Part shown: positions 34,768-42,744 of the stretch, piece after piece
How positions within the stretch are numbered: the stretch's first letter is position 1
Layout of the letters: each line of letters starts with the position of its first letter
From: CBDBZL01 sp965213545
Lineage (GTDB): Bacteria; Pseudomonadota; Alphaproteobacteria; Sphingomonadales; Sphingomonadaceae
Assembly: GCA_965213545.1 (NCBI GenBank)
Contig: CBDBZL010000001.1
Coordinates: 62,001 to 126,000, forward strand
Length of the DNA: 64,000 bases
Reading direction: 5' to 3'
Made by a program: the position numbers and the translations under genes
Notes under the pieces: generated by a model
What the model was told of the DNA's origin: nothing
The model's input: only the letters and a program-made list of their open reading frames with translations
The model's database searches: none

Positions 34768-35108
34768 CGAATGGTTCCTCCGTATCGCGTGCCTGCCGCA
34801 CGCCTGTTCTGGCGCAACTGTTTCAATCGCGGCACCATGCGCACAGTGAATTTTAGGCTCGCAGCTATGAATAGCGGTTCTGCCGGTGCCGAACTTCTCA
34901 TCCGGTTATGCGAAATCACTCCTCTTTCATGTCCCGGCCTGTCCCGATTTGGCGCATGTCGAGGCAATTATGCTCATTTTGCCCAGACTAGCACACCGCG
35001 TACCTCATCGTAGAACGCTCCATCGCACGCCGGGCGTCACGCGTGACAGGGCCAGCTCCTCCCGTACCACCTCATCTTGCATATCGCCGGTTCGCCAAAC
35101 GCTGCACC
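34768..35108. other. 341-base divergent intergenic region (receptor / SDR)
   Basis: This gap carries no convincing gene and should hold the promoters of the TonB-dependent receptor (minus) and the SDR (plus). A 6-pair hairpin GCGTGC-CTGCC-GCACGC at 34787-34803 lies in the presumed receptor leader. The sequence is a little richer in A/T than the flanks (around 34840-34930), but I could not place -35/-10 boxes with confidence. Short open frames here lack ribosome-binding sites. Confidence 0.5.
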
Positions 35109-35846
35109 ATGCTTGACGGACGCCGCATCCTGGTAACCGGTGCCGCCAGCGGGATAGGTCTTGCCGCCGCGCGTCTGTTCGCAACCTATGGCGCCGACCT
35201 GCTGCTGCTCGACCGCGACCCGGCGGTGATGGATCTGGCGGGGGACATACCGGGGGCGCGCACCGTTCGGGCCGATGTGACCCAAGCCGACGCCATCGCC
35301 CAGGCGGTCGCGGATTTCGGCACGCTCGACGGCGCGTTCAACAATGCCGGGACCGAGGGGATGGACGGGCGCATGGTCCCGCTGGCCGACTACCCCGACG
35401 AGGAGTTTCGCCGCGTCCTTGCGGTCAATACCGAGGGTTTGTGGAACTGCCTCAAGGCCGAACTGCCGCTGATGATCGCGCAGGGCCGGGGCGCTATCGT
35501 CAACAATGCCAGCGTCATGGGCTGGCTGGGAGCGAGCGGACAGGCGGCCTATAGCGCTTCCAAACACGCCGTTGTCGGCCTCACCCGGTCAGCCGCGCTG
35601 GAAGCTGCTCCCCACGGCGTGCGCATCAACGCCGTGCTGCCCGGAGCGGTCGCCACGCCCATGCTCACCCTACGCGGCTTCATCGCCAATCCGGGGTTTG
35701 CCGAAGGGGTGGCGGGCGTCCATCCGCTCGGCCGCATCGCCCAGGCGAGCGAGGTTGCCGAAGCGGCCGCATGGCTATTGTCGGACAAGGCAAGCTTTGT
35801 CACCGGCCATTGCCTGGCGGTGGATGGCGGCATGTCGATCCAGTAA
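35109..35846 (+). CDS. Short-chain dehydrogenase/reductase
   Basis: The 245-residue classical SDR has TGAASGIG (10-17) for NAD(P), NNAG, and the catalytic Ser135, Tyr148 and Lys152 (YSASK), with VDGGMSIQ at the end. Asp35 after the second strand (LLLLDRD) favours NAD over NADP. It could oxidise a cis-dihydrodiol or an alcohol intermediate from the Rieske oxygenase reaction. It is divergent from the receptor gene and is the last island gene before tRNA-Arg. ATG 35109 is preferred; an earlier start at 35043 adds residues outside the fold. No obvious Shine-Dalgarno is visible. Confidence 0.93.
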   Translation: MLDGRRILVTGAASGIGLAAARLFATYGADLLLLDRDPAVMDLAGDIPGARTVRADVTQADAIAQAVADFGTLDGAFNNAGTEGMDGRMVPLADYPDEEFRRVLAVNTEGLWNCLKAELPLMIAQGRGAIVNNASVMGWLGASGQAAYSASKHAVVGLTRSAALEAAPHGVRINAVLPGAVATPMLTLRGFIANPGFAEGVAGVHPLGRIAQASEVAEAAAWLLSDKASFVTGHCLAVDGGMSIQ

Positions 35847-35940
35847 GCGGTCGGTCAAAGCGGGTTGCGGGCCTGGTTGGCTCGAACCACACACGAGTGA
35901 TGTAGCGGATCACCCGATACTGCTGACCACGAAAGACGAT

Positions 35941-36017
35941 TGGCGCGCCCGGAAGGATTCGAACCTCCGGCCCCCAGATTCGTAGTCTGGTGCTCTATCC
36001 AGCTGAGCTACGGGCGC
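35941..36017 (-). tRNA. tRNA-Arg (anticodon ACG)
   Basis: Read on the minus strand, a 77-base cloverleaf begins GCGCCCG and ends CGGGCGC-G-CCA with the CCA encoded. The D arm is GCTCAGCTGGATAGAGC. The anticodon arm is CCAGA-CTACGAA-TCTGG with anticodon ACG (A34 normally edited to inosine, reading CGU/CGC/CGA). The T arm is GGAGG-TTCGAAT-CCTTCC. It lies between the SDR and mutT. Confidence 0.97.
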
Positions 36018-36035
36018 GCGGCGAAGCGCAGGCTC

Positions 36036-36494
36036 TTAAGCATGCGGCCCTGGCTTGGCAAGTGTGCCCTCCCCCGCATCCGTCCCGGCAAACTGCCGCA
36101 ACAGCGCAGCATCCATCGGAGCGAGCGGATAGCGCGCAGCTTCGTCTGGCAGGAGCCAGGCAATCGCCTGGTTCTGCAAGCCGGTCGGCTGTCCGCGCCA
36201 TCGGCTCGCCCGGTAAAGCAGCAGGCAAACCGGGGGGCGCCCTGCTTCCTCGGCAAAGCCGGCGGGGCTAAGCTCGTCCGGGTCGATTACGATCGCCAGT
36301 TCCTCGGCAATCTCGCGCACCAGCGCCAAGCGCGGAGTTTCGCCCGGTTCCAGCTTGCCGCCGGGGAACTCCCATAAGTCGGCGTGATGTTTGTGCGCCG
36401 AACGCTGCTGCAGCAGGACGCGACCTTCGGGATCGACCAGTGCCAGAGCCACTACCGGTACCCAGGCGGGTGAGAGGTCGGATGGCGCCGACAC
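36036..36494 (-). CDS. mutT: NUDIX hydrolase, MutT-type (8-oxo-dGTP diphosphatase)
   Basis: The 152-residue protein has a complete Nudix box: GGKLEPGETPRLALVREIAEEL (residues 45-66), with the metal-binding REIAEE. The N-terminal VALALVDPEGRVLLQQRS and WEFPGG are typical of MutT, which removes 8-oxo-dGTP from the nucleotide pool. Other Nudix substrates are possible, since the family is broad. Start is GTG 36494, with no in-frame ATG giving the complete domain. It is 18 bases downstream of tRNA-Arg on the same minus strand and divergent from the pilin genes. Confidence 0.92.
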   Translation of the reverse strand: MSAPSDLSPAWVPVVALALVDPEGRVLLQQRSAHKHHADLWEFPGGKLEPGETPRLALVREIAEELAIVIDPDELSPAGFAEEAGRPPVCLLLYRASRWRGQPTGLQNQAIAWLLPDEAARYPLAPMDAALLRQFAGTDAGEGTLAKPGPHA

Positions 36495-36565
36495 CTTGCT
36501 AAGGCTTCGTTAGGAGTTTTGCGCCAAGACGCGGGGGCGCTGCGATTTCATGGAAGGAGATACGA

Positions 36566-36751
36566 ATGATTGCGGGTTCCTTCCTGACGCGGATCGCCCG
36601 CGATGATGCCGGCGCCACGGCGGTGGAATATGCCCTGCTCATCGCCCTGATCGCAATCTCGCTGCTTGGTCTTTTCACCTCAATCGGGTCGAACTTTGGA
36701 GCAACCTTGGATGCCGCATCAGCGGCAATGAAAAATCCTACACTGGGTTAG
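36566..36751 (+). CDS. Flp-family type IVb pilin (first copy)
   Basis: The 61-residue prepilin has a short basic leader followed by the Flp processing motif GATAVEYALLIALIAIS, with the conserved Glu/Tyr pair after the cleavage Gly. A hydrophobic helix of about 20 residues follows. TadV-type prepilin peptidases cut at this Gly, and the mature peptide polymerises into a thin pilus used for adhesion. AAGGAG lies about 9 bases before ATG 36566. It is followed after 92 bases by a second Flp gene on the same strand. No tad/cpa assembly genes are in the window. Confidence 0.93.
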   Translation: MIAGSFLTRIARDDAGATAVEYALLIALIAISLLGLFTSIGSNFGATLDAASAAMKNPTLG

Positions 36752-36843
36752 GACTTTCTTAAACAACCGGGATTATTGGTTGAAAGACCGGACCACAAGC
36801 CTGCGGCTCGGCTACTTGACGAAGACTTGTGAAGGAGAATTCC

Positions 36844-37044
36844 ATGCGTTTCATCAAATCGCTTATGCGCGACGAGGCGGGTGCCACGGCAATCGAGTAC
36901 GGCCTGATCGCCGCGCTGGTCGCTGTCGCCGCCATCGGCGCGATGCAGAGCCTTGGCGGCGAGCTCACCGATACGTTCAATGCTGTTGATTCGAAGCTCG
37001 ACAGCGCCAACAAGGCTACGGGTCCAGGAAAAGCAACCGACTAA
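36844..37044 (+). CDS. Flp-family type IVb pilin (second copy)
   Basis: The 66-residue prepilin starts at ATG 36844 with AAGGAG 6-7 bases upstream. The processing region is GATAIEYGLIAALVAVA, followed by a longer C-terminal tail (SLGGELTDTFNAVDSKLDSANKA) than in the first copy. The two Flp proteins are similar in the leader and hydrophobic helix but clearly different in the tail. One may be the major pilin and the other a minor one, or the two may be used under different conditions. A GC-rich hairpin closes the transcript downstream. Confidence 0.93.
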   Translation: MRFIKSLMRDEAGATAIEYGLIAALVAVAAIGAMQSLGGELTDTFNAVDSKLDSANKATGPGKATD

Positions 37045-37064
37045 TAGAACTGCCTCGTACAGGT

Positions 37065-37092
37065 GCGGACGGCGGCCCTGGTCGCCGTCCGC
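37065..37092. terminator. Hairpin between convergent Flp pilin and M48 peptidase genes
   Basis: A perfect 10-pair inverted repeat, GCGGACGGCG / CGCCGTCCGC with an eight-base loop, lies between two convergent stop codons. There is no T tract on either side. It would serve as a two-way intrinsic terminator or an RNA-end stabiliser. Confidence 0.55.
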
Positions 37093-37108
37093 ATCCTGAT
37101 AGCCCACT

Positions 37109-38596
37109 CTATCTTCCGCGCACGACGATCTTATATTGCTGGCCCGGCACCAGCTGGTCGTTCGCCCCAAGGCCGTTCAGCACCCGGAACCGCGCTTCCT
37201 GGCCATTGTCATAGGCCATCCGGCGCGCCAAGGTCGCCACGCTGTCAGCCCTTCCGGCAGTCACCAGATCGATCTGCCGCGGCTCAATCCGTCCTGCCTC
37301 GGCCGCGCTCAGCCGTCGCATCGAGCCGAACATCGAATTGAACACCCCCGCCCTTCCCGCCGGCGTCACCGCTGCGAAATGGAACGCCTGATTATTGCCG
37401 AACTCGTAGGCGAACACGGTAACGTCGAGCTGTCCCTGCTGACCATTGACCCGCGCGGTTCCATAAGCGGCCGGAAGACCGTTCACCGTGGTGCGCTGCA
37501 ATTGCTGCGGCGCCAGCGCCTGCTGCTGCCCGCCGATGGCCTGGAACACCTGGCGGATATAGGACTCAAGGTTGCCGCCATACTGGCCCGTCGTCAGCTG
37601 CGCCTGCCCCGCGTCGCCGTTGATCGTCACCGCCCGTGTGCCGTTGACCATGTAAAAGCCCTGCGGCGCGGTGAAGGAAAGTTGCAGATCGGGGTGAATG
37701 AACTGGCTCCCTTCGATCACGCCTTGCGCAGGGTCATCGCCATAAAGCAGTCCGTCGATCCGGGAGAGAAACGTCTCGCGATTGATAATTCCCGGAACAT
37801 TGCCCGCCTCGGCCAGGGCATTGCGCACCCGGCTCGCCGGGTCGGGATGGGTCGAGGCCCACTCGGGGATCGTTGCGTCATCGCGGCCCTGCAACTGCGC
37901 ATCGAGCGCATTTTGCGCCGCAAGGCTGGTTAGCAGCGTCGCCATGGCTCGCGGATCATATCCCGCGCTCTTGAGATACTGGATACCGAGCTCATCAGCC
38001 TCGACCTCCTGGCGACGCGTATAGCCAAGCGTCAGCAGCTGCGAGGTCTGCAACAAGCCTCGCGACAAGGTGTTGCCGAGCTCCGAATTGCCCAGCACCG
38101 CCCCCGAAACCACCGCGCCCAGAACTCCGAGCAGCTGGTTGCGCTGCGAAGTTTCCTGTCGCCGCGCCGAATGCCGCGCCGCCACATGGCCAACCTCGTG
38201 GCCGAGCACCGCGGCCAGCTCGGCCTCGTTGTTCATCAGCGCGACGAGTTGGCGGGTGATATAGATATAACCGCCCGGTACCGCGAAAGCATTGTTGACC
38301 GAACTGTTCAGCGTGGTCACCTCGAACGCGTCGCGGGTGGACGCAAGACCGGACTGGACCGCGATATTGTCGCCGATCTGCTCGACATATTGCGCTTGAG
38401 GCCCGGTCATCTCGCCACCGAACTCGGCGATGAACTGCGGATGATACTCCGCGCCGAGTTGCGCTTCGGCAGGGGTGATCGGCGCGCCTGTGGCCAGGCC
38501 CGAGCCGGGCACGCTGGCGCACCCGCTCAAGGCGATCGCCACCAACGTCAGGGTCAGAACCGGCCGAAGGCGGCGGGGCGGGAGAACTTGCGACAT
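37109..38596 (-). CDS. M48-family metalloprotease lipoprotein with LysM-like C-terminus
   Basis: The 495-residue protein has a lipoprotein signal (LSGC, Cys26) and an M48 protease domain with HEVGH (133-137) and a downstream glutamate ligand in EVEADELG (about 196). Its C-terminal 60 residues (LVTAGRADSVATLARRM, LVPGQQYKIV) look like a LysM-type peptidoglycan-binding repeat. It resembles BepA/LoiP-type envelope proteases that process misfolded outer-membrane proteins. The start at 38596 (AAGGAG six bases upstream) puts the signal peptide at the N-terminus, whereas the longer frame to 38683 does not. It is a single gene converging on the pilins. Confidence 0.93.
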   Translation of the reverse strand: MSQVLPPRRLRPVLTLTLVAIALSGCASVPGSGLATGAPITPAEAQLGAEYHPQFIAEFGGEMTGPQAQYVEQIGDNIAVQSGLASTRDAFEVTTLNSSVNNAFAVPGGYIYITRQLVALMNNEAELAAVLGHEVGHVAARHSARRQETSQRNQLLGVLGAVVSGAVLGNSELGNTLSRGLLQTSQLLTLGYTRRQEVEADELGIQYLKSAGYDPRAMATLLTSLAAQNALDAQLQGRDDATIPEWASTHPDPASRVRNALAEAGNVPGIINRETFLSRIDGLLYGDDPAQGVIEGSQFIHPDLQLSFTAPQGFYMVNGTRAVTINGDAGQAQLTTGQYGGNLESYIRQVFQAIGGQQQALAPQQLQRTTVNGLPAAYGTARVNGQQGQLDVTVFAYEFGNNQAFHFAAVTPAGRAGVFNSMFGSMRRLSAAEAGRIEPRQIDLVTAGRADSVATLARRMAYDNGQEARFRVLNGLGANDQLVPGQQYKIVVRGR

Positions 38597-38711
38597 GGGT
38601 GCTCCTTGCGGATCATGGGACGAGACAGACCTACAACGTAGCGGGCCAGTGCGTTCAAGGCAAAAATTCTTGCGATCGCGCACAGCTTAGTGCGGCGCCG
38701 CCCCGACCGGT

Positions 38712-39665
38712 TCAGCCGCCGGTATCGATCGCTAGAAAGCGCTCTTCGCGTCGGCGGCGAAGCGTCACCGGGTCGATATGCGCCAATTGTTCGAGTTCGC
38801 GATCGATCGCTTCTCCCATCGCCAACGCGGCTCGCTTCTTGTCGCGCTGCGCTCCGCCAATCGGTTCGCGGATGATTCGGTCGATGATCCCCAGCTCGGC
38901 CAGGCTTTGCGCCGTCAACCGCATCGCCTCAGCCGCCTGCGGTGCCTTTTCCGCCGTGCGCCACAAAATCGAGGCACATCCTTCGGGAGATATCACCGAA
39001 TAGACCGCGTGCTCGAACATCAGCACCTTGTCCGCGCTCGCCAGCGCCACCGCGCCGCCCGAGCCCCCCTCGCCCACAATGGCCGCGACCAGCGGCACGC
39101 CTATCGCCAGACACGCCTCGGTCGAGCGGGCGATGGCTTCGGCCTGGCCGCGCTCCTCCGCCTCGATCCCGGGAAAGGCGCCCGATGTATCCACCAGCGT
39201 CACAACTGGCAGCGCGAACCGGTCGGCCAGCTCCATTAGCCGCACCGCCTTGCGATAGCCCTCGGGCTTTCCCATGCCGAAATTATGCGCGATCCGGGAC
39301 TTGGTATCATGCCCCTTCTCGTGCCCGATCAGCATGAGCCGGCGGCCACGAAGTGTCGCAAAACCGCCGATAATAGCGCCGTCGTCACCATAGCGCCGGT
39401 CGCCGCCGAGTGGCAAGAAATCCTCGAATGCGAGCGCGACATAATCTTTGAAATGGGGCCGGTCCGGATGACGGGCGACCTGCGTCTTCTGCCAGGGGGT
39501 CAGGTTCTGATAGGTCTTGGCGAGCAGATCCGCGCTCTTGGCCTCGAGCCGCTGCAGATCGTCCGAGATGTCGATCGCCCCTTCGCCGCTCGCCGCCGCC
39601 CGCAACTCGGCGAGTTTGGTTTCGAGCTCGGCGACGGGTTTCTCGAAATCGAGGTAGGAAATCAT
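38712..39665 (-). CDS. accA: Acetyl-CoA carboxylase carboxyltransferase subunit alpha
   Basis: AccA pairs with AccD to transfer CO2 from carboxybiotin to acetyl-CoA, making malonyl-CoA for fatty-acid synthesis. The 317-residue protein begins ISYLDFEKPVAELE and carries ARHPDRPHFKDY, FGMGKPEGYRKAVRLM, LVDTSGAFPGIEAEERGQAEAIA and GEGGSGGAVAL, all conserved in the family. Start MISYLDF at 39665 is the usual N-terminus, and an upstream ATG at 39674 is possible. It follows xerD on the same strand by about a dozen bases, so they are likely co-transcribed. Confidence 0.97.
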   Translation of the reverse strand: MISYLDFEKPVAELETKLAELRAAASGEGAIDISDDLQRLEAKSADLLAKTYQNLTPWQKTQVARHPDRPHFKDYVALAFEDFLPLGGDRRYGDDGAIIGGFATLRGRRLMLIGHEKGHDTKSRIAHNFGMGKPEGYRKAVRLMELADRFALPVVTLVDTSGAFPGIEAEERGQAEAIARSTEACLAIGVPLVAAIVGEGGSGGAVALASADKVLMFEHAVYSVISPEGCASILWRTAEKAPQAAEAMRLTAQSLAELGIIDRIIREPIGGAQRDKKRAALAMGEAIDRELEQLAHIDPVTLRRRREERFLAIDTGG

Positions 39666-39677
39666 CGTGCGCATCCG

Positions 39678-40568
39678 CTAACCGCCATGGCGGGGGCGAG
39701 CAAGTGGGGCGCCAAGCTTCAAGGCCAGCGGATGACGCTCGTTCACCAGCGCCACCAGTCGCGCGGCATCGACATGGGTGTAGATCTGGGTGGTGGCGAT
39801 ATCGGCATGACCCAGCAGCGTTTGCAGCACGCGCAGGTCCGCGCCACCTTCCAGAAGGTGCGTGGCGAATGCGTGCCGCAGGACATGCGGACTGACACGC
39901 CGCGGATCGATATTGGAGCGACCCGCCAGCTCCTTCACCAGCTGATAGAGCCGGATCCGCGTCAGATGCTTGCCGCGCGACGGGAACAGCCAGACAGAGC
40001 CAGTCTGCCGCACCTCGACCCAGCCCGTCAGAGCCTCCCGAGCGCGACCGGAAATCGGAACCATGCGTGCCTTGCCACCCTTGCCGGTGATGTTCAGCAG
40101 CGGCGCGTCGCGCGGCATCGCGGCCAACGGCAATGAGACGAGTTCGGTCGCGCGAAGACCCGAGCCATAGAGCAGCTCGAGCAGCGCGAGCATCCGCACC
40201 GCGCCCGGCGCATCGGACAAAACCTCGAGCTCGGCGCGCTCGAACAGCGCGGCGATATCGGCGTGTGACAGGATACGGGGCAGCGGCCTGGTCGCGCGGG
40301 GCCGCGCCAGCACGGGGGTGGGATCATCCTCGCGCATGCCTTCGTCGAGGAGGAAACCGTAGAACTGGCGCAGTGCCGACGCCTTGCGCGCAACGGTGGC
40401 AGGAGCAAGATCGCTCCACGCATGATTGAGCCGGCTGAGAGCCTGGCAATCGGCCGTCGCCAAGTCATCGATGAGCCGCTCGCTGCTCTCGAGGTCTCGG
40501 CGATAGGCGGCGAGCGTGTTGGCCGCAGCGCCTCGTTCGACGGCAAGCATCTCCAGGAACTCGTCCAC
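39678..40568 (-). CDS. xerD: Tyrosine recombinase XerD
   Basis: The 296-residue recombinase has all catalytic residues: Arg139 (GSGLRATEL), Lys163 (TGKGGKAR), His228 and Arg231 (HVLRHAFATHLL), His254 (LLGHADIATTQ) and Tyr263 (IYTHV). With XerC it resolves chromosome dimers at dif. The housekeeping context (accA downstream) and the compact N-terminal SAM-like domain favour XerD over a phage or integron integrase. The start is GTG 40568 with weak AAGG, and an ATG could lie slightly upstream only by reading through non-conserved sequence. No attachment site or cargo is seen. Confidence 0.93.
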   Translation of the reverse strand: MDEFLEMLAVERGAAANTLAAYRRDLESSERLIDDLATADCQALSRLNHAWSDLAPATVARKASALRQFYGFLLDEGMREDDPTPVLARPRATRPLPRILSHADIAALFERAELEVLSDAPGAVRMLALLELLYGSGLRATELVSLPLAAMPRDAPLLNITGKGGKARMVPISGRAREALTGWVEVRQTGSVWLFPSRGKHLTRIRLYQLVKELAGRSNIDPRRVSPHVLRHAFATHLLEGGADLRVLQTLLGHADIATTQIYTHVDAARLVALVNERHPLALKLGAPLARPRHGG

Positions 40569-40640
40569 CGCCTTGCTGATATTGCCCCCCGCTTGCTGGC
40601 CCCGCTGACCCCGTCACCCAGGCTCGCCCCATCGACCCCT

Positions 40641-40742
40641 TCAGGCGCGCGCGACCGCCTCTGCCGCAATCATGCGTGCCTCGGCCTCGAACCCGGCGCG
40701 ATCGAGCGCGCGGACGATATGATAGAGATGCCGCGCGGTCAT
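40641..40742 (-). CDS. 33-residue ORF: probable out-of-frame C-terminus of the preceding gene
   Basis: The short frame MTARHLYHIVRALDRAG and on to AARMIAAEAVARA-like residues begins with an ATG that overlaps the stop of the large secreted-protein gene (ATGA at 40742-40739). Upstream in the same frame the codons read GEWSAM back to a run of five G. One extra G in that run would fuse it to the large protein. I recall homologues of the large protein ending in a similar helix. So it is best seen as a frameshifted tail. A genuinely coupled microprotein is the alternative. Confidence 0.45.
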   Translation of the reverse strand: MTARHLYHIVRALDRAGFEAEARMIAAEAVARA

Positions 40743-42529
40743 CGCCGACCACTCTCCCCCTGCATTCCGACCCCTGCGAGCAAGGCGACGAGCGCGCCGT
40801 TGCGCAGATTGCCCGCACGTTCGATCCGTACGCTCCAGGGCGAGCGGCGTGTCAGGTCGAGACCAAGCTCATCGCCGACATCGCTTGCGGTGCCCGGTTC
40901 GATACGACCCAGACCCGCCAATCCGGCCAGCAGGAAGCGCGTCTTGCGCCGCTCGTCGCTGGCATCGTCCTCGCGAAAGGTCTCGAGTGCATCGCGCGAC
41001 ACCTCGCCCGCAGCGGAAGGCTGGGCGAACAGCAGCAGCGCCCAGGACAAGCTGCCCTCGTTCGCCAGCGGTGCCCAGCGAAGCGCATTGCGATCGAGGC
41101 CGGCGGTCAGCATCGAGGTGATCAGCCCGGGCGCTGCATCGGCCATGGTCTCGCTCACCGGCAGGCGCGCGGCAGCATAGGCCGTGAGCACCTGCCGGCC
41201 ATAGTCCGGCCCCGCTCCCGTCCCGCCCCACAGCGCATTCATCGCCGACATGCGCGCGGTGGGGTCGGCGGCGACATAGGCGGCGCGCAGGCTGCGCGCG
41301 GTCTCGCCCACCGGCCCGTCGGTCTCGCCGGCAAAGGCCTGGGAATACAGATCGACCGCCATCGAAGCTGAGAGCACGCCGCGCCGGGCCGCCCGGTCGG
41401 CCGCGGCCGCGCGCTCGATGAGCGGAACCGCGGGGATCAGCGCATCGGACATGTCATAGCCCGCCCCCGCATTGGCGCGCAACGCTTCGGGCAGCTCGAC
41501 ACCCAGCGCCCGGGCGAGCGAATGGCGCCAGGGGGTAAGTTCGCCGACATCGTCCCACTCGATATTGACCGCGCGCCCGCCCTCGCCCGCCGCCCCGGCG
41601 AAGCGCTGCGCCAGGAGGACGTCGATCGCCGGTGCCTCGCCGGTGCCCAGCGCCCGGTCCAGACGCCGCTGCGCCCCCCGCTCGTCGCCGGCATAGGCAT
41701 CGCAGATCGCCTGCATCATTTCCCACTGCACATCGCTGCGCAAGTCGCCGCGCACCTGGGCGATGGGACACAGGCCCAGAAGGTCGCCGGTGTTGAGGTA
41801 AGCGGAGAAGGCGGCATCGGCGAGCGGGCGGTTGTAATTCGACGAATCGACGTCCTGCACCAGACCGCGCGCCGCCATGCCCTCGCCCATCCGATCGAGC
41901 AGCGAGGCGCGATAGGCGACGAACGCCGCCGGATCCATGCCGCGCGGCGCATCGAGCCGGCTGGCCAGCGCGCGTCTAAGCAGGATGTGACCCCAGCGCG
42001 AGACCATCGGTCCGCGGTTCGCGCGCATGGCCGCGAAGACCAGCGCCGGCGGCTGCCCGGCCAGCGAACCTGCGGGAAAGCCGCCTTCGGCCTGGGAGAT
42101 AAGCCCGACACGGCGCACCGCGCGGCGGGCGGCGGGCGGAATGTCGAATTCCGGCTGCAATCCCAACACCCGGTCGAGCTGGTCGTTATCCATCGCCTCG
42201 AGCTCGGCGAGAGTGGGAAAGTTGGGCGGCAGATCGAGCCCGTCGGACCGCGTGCCAGCAGCAGGCGGGGGAGGATCCGGACGACTGGCCCGCGTATCGC
42301 TGGGCAGTTGCTGGACGACCGGCGAGGAGGTCTGCGCGGGAGGGGGCCGGTCTGGCCGTGGGCTCGGCGCAGGCGTGGGTTGAGGCCGGGGAGTTGGTGT
42401 AGGTGGCGCTGGAGTAGGCGCCGGAGCCGGAGCGGGGTTCTCGAACACCGGCGGCAGAAGCGATTCGGGCGCGGCCAAGGCCAGCGTCGAACACACCAGC
42501 AAAGCCGTGCTGCCAAGCACCCAGCGCAT
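40739..42529 (-). CDS. Secreted Pro-rich hypothetical protein (sphingomonad type), likely 3' frameshifted
   Basis: The 596-residue product has a signal peptide (MRWVLGSTALLVCSTLALAA-P, cleavage near residue 20), a Pro-rich spacer (about 30-90) rich in PAP/PTP repeats, and a long helical domain resembling TPR/Sel1-like repeats (LDRVLGLQPEFDIP, GEGMAARGLVQDVDSSNY). I know it as a conserved unnamed protein placed next to xerD and aroK in sphingomonads. The frame ends at GMQGESGRR, where a G5 run seems to have shifted the frame, and the expected tail continues at 40742-40641. Start ATG 42529 follows the stop of a 44-residue ORF by two bases. Function unknown, exported. Confidence 0.8.
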   Translation of the reverse strand: MRWVLGSTALLVCSTLALAAPESLLPPVFENPAPAPAPTPAPPTPTPRPQPTPAPSPRPDRPPPAQTSSPVVQQLPSDTRASRPDPPPPAAGTRSDGLDLPPNFPTLAELEAMDNDQLDRVLGLQPEFDIPPAARRAVRRVGLISQAEGGFPAGSLAGQPPALVFAAMRANRGPMVSRWGHILLRRALASRLDAPRGMDPAAFVAYRASLLDRMGEGMAARGLVQDVDSSNYNRPLADAAFSAYLNTGDLLGLCPIAQVRGDLRSDVQWEMMQAICDAYAGDERGAQRRLDRALGTGEAPAIDVLLAQRFAGAAGEGGRAVNIEWDDVGELTPWRHSLARALGVELPEALRANAGAGYDMSDALIPAVPLIERAAAADRAARRGVLSASMAVDLYSQAFAGETDGPVGETARSLRAAYVAADPTARMSAMNALWGGTGAGPDYGRQVLTAYAAARLPVSETMADAAPGLITSMLTAGLDRNALRWAPLANEGSLSWALLLFAQPSAAGEVSRDALETFREDDASDERRKTRFLLAGLAGLGRIEPGTASDVGDELGLDLTRRSPWSVRIERAGNLRNGALVALLAGVGMQGESGRR

Positions 42530-42531
42530 TT

Positions 42532-42666
42532 TCACGAAGCATTCTCCGGCAAAGCGACCGGTTGGACGATAAGACGCGGTTCCTCTCGTCCGCCGTCGAG
42601 CCAGACGAAGAACAACAGCACGAGAAGGATCGCTAAAATCCCCCAGCGCAGATTGCGCAGCCTCAT
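42532..42666 (-). CDS. 44-residue single-pass membrane peptide
   Basis: The ORF starts at ATG 42666 and encodes MRLRNLRWG, a hydrophobic helix (ILAILLVLLFFVWL) and a short periplasmic tail (DGGREEPRLIVQPVALPENAS). Arg-rich before and acidic after the helix fits an N-in topology. Its stop lies two bases before the start of the large Pro-rich protein, so translational coupling is likely. The Shine-Dalgarno is weak (AAGTGG). I recognise no named family. A real small membrane protein is plausible, but a chance frame is not excluded. Confidence 0.45.
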   Translation of the reverse strand: MRLRNLRWGILAILLVLLFFVWLDGGREEPRLIVQPVALPENAS

Positions 42667-42744
42667 CGCCACTTGCCCGTTCGTCTCCAAGATGATCCCA
42701 TGCACGTTGCACCTGGCGGTAGCGCAATTATAGCGCAATCAGCA

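Noticed and set aside
32788..35013. 741-codon plus-strand frame opposite the TonB-dependent receptor
   Set aside because: The receptor's signal peptide, plug and barrel motifs are on the minus strand; this frame has no recognisable protein and is a codon-bias shadow.
39678..40568. Phage or integrative-element integrase
   Set aside because: All features are those of chromosomal XerD, next to accA, with no attachment site, cargo or composition change.
40739..40770. Programmed -1 frameshift at the G5 run
   Set aside because: The 0-frame codons GGG GAG do not form a canonical slippery heptamer; loss of one G is simpler.
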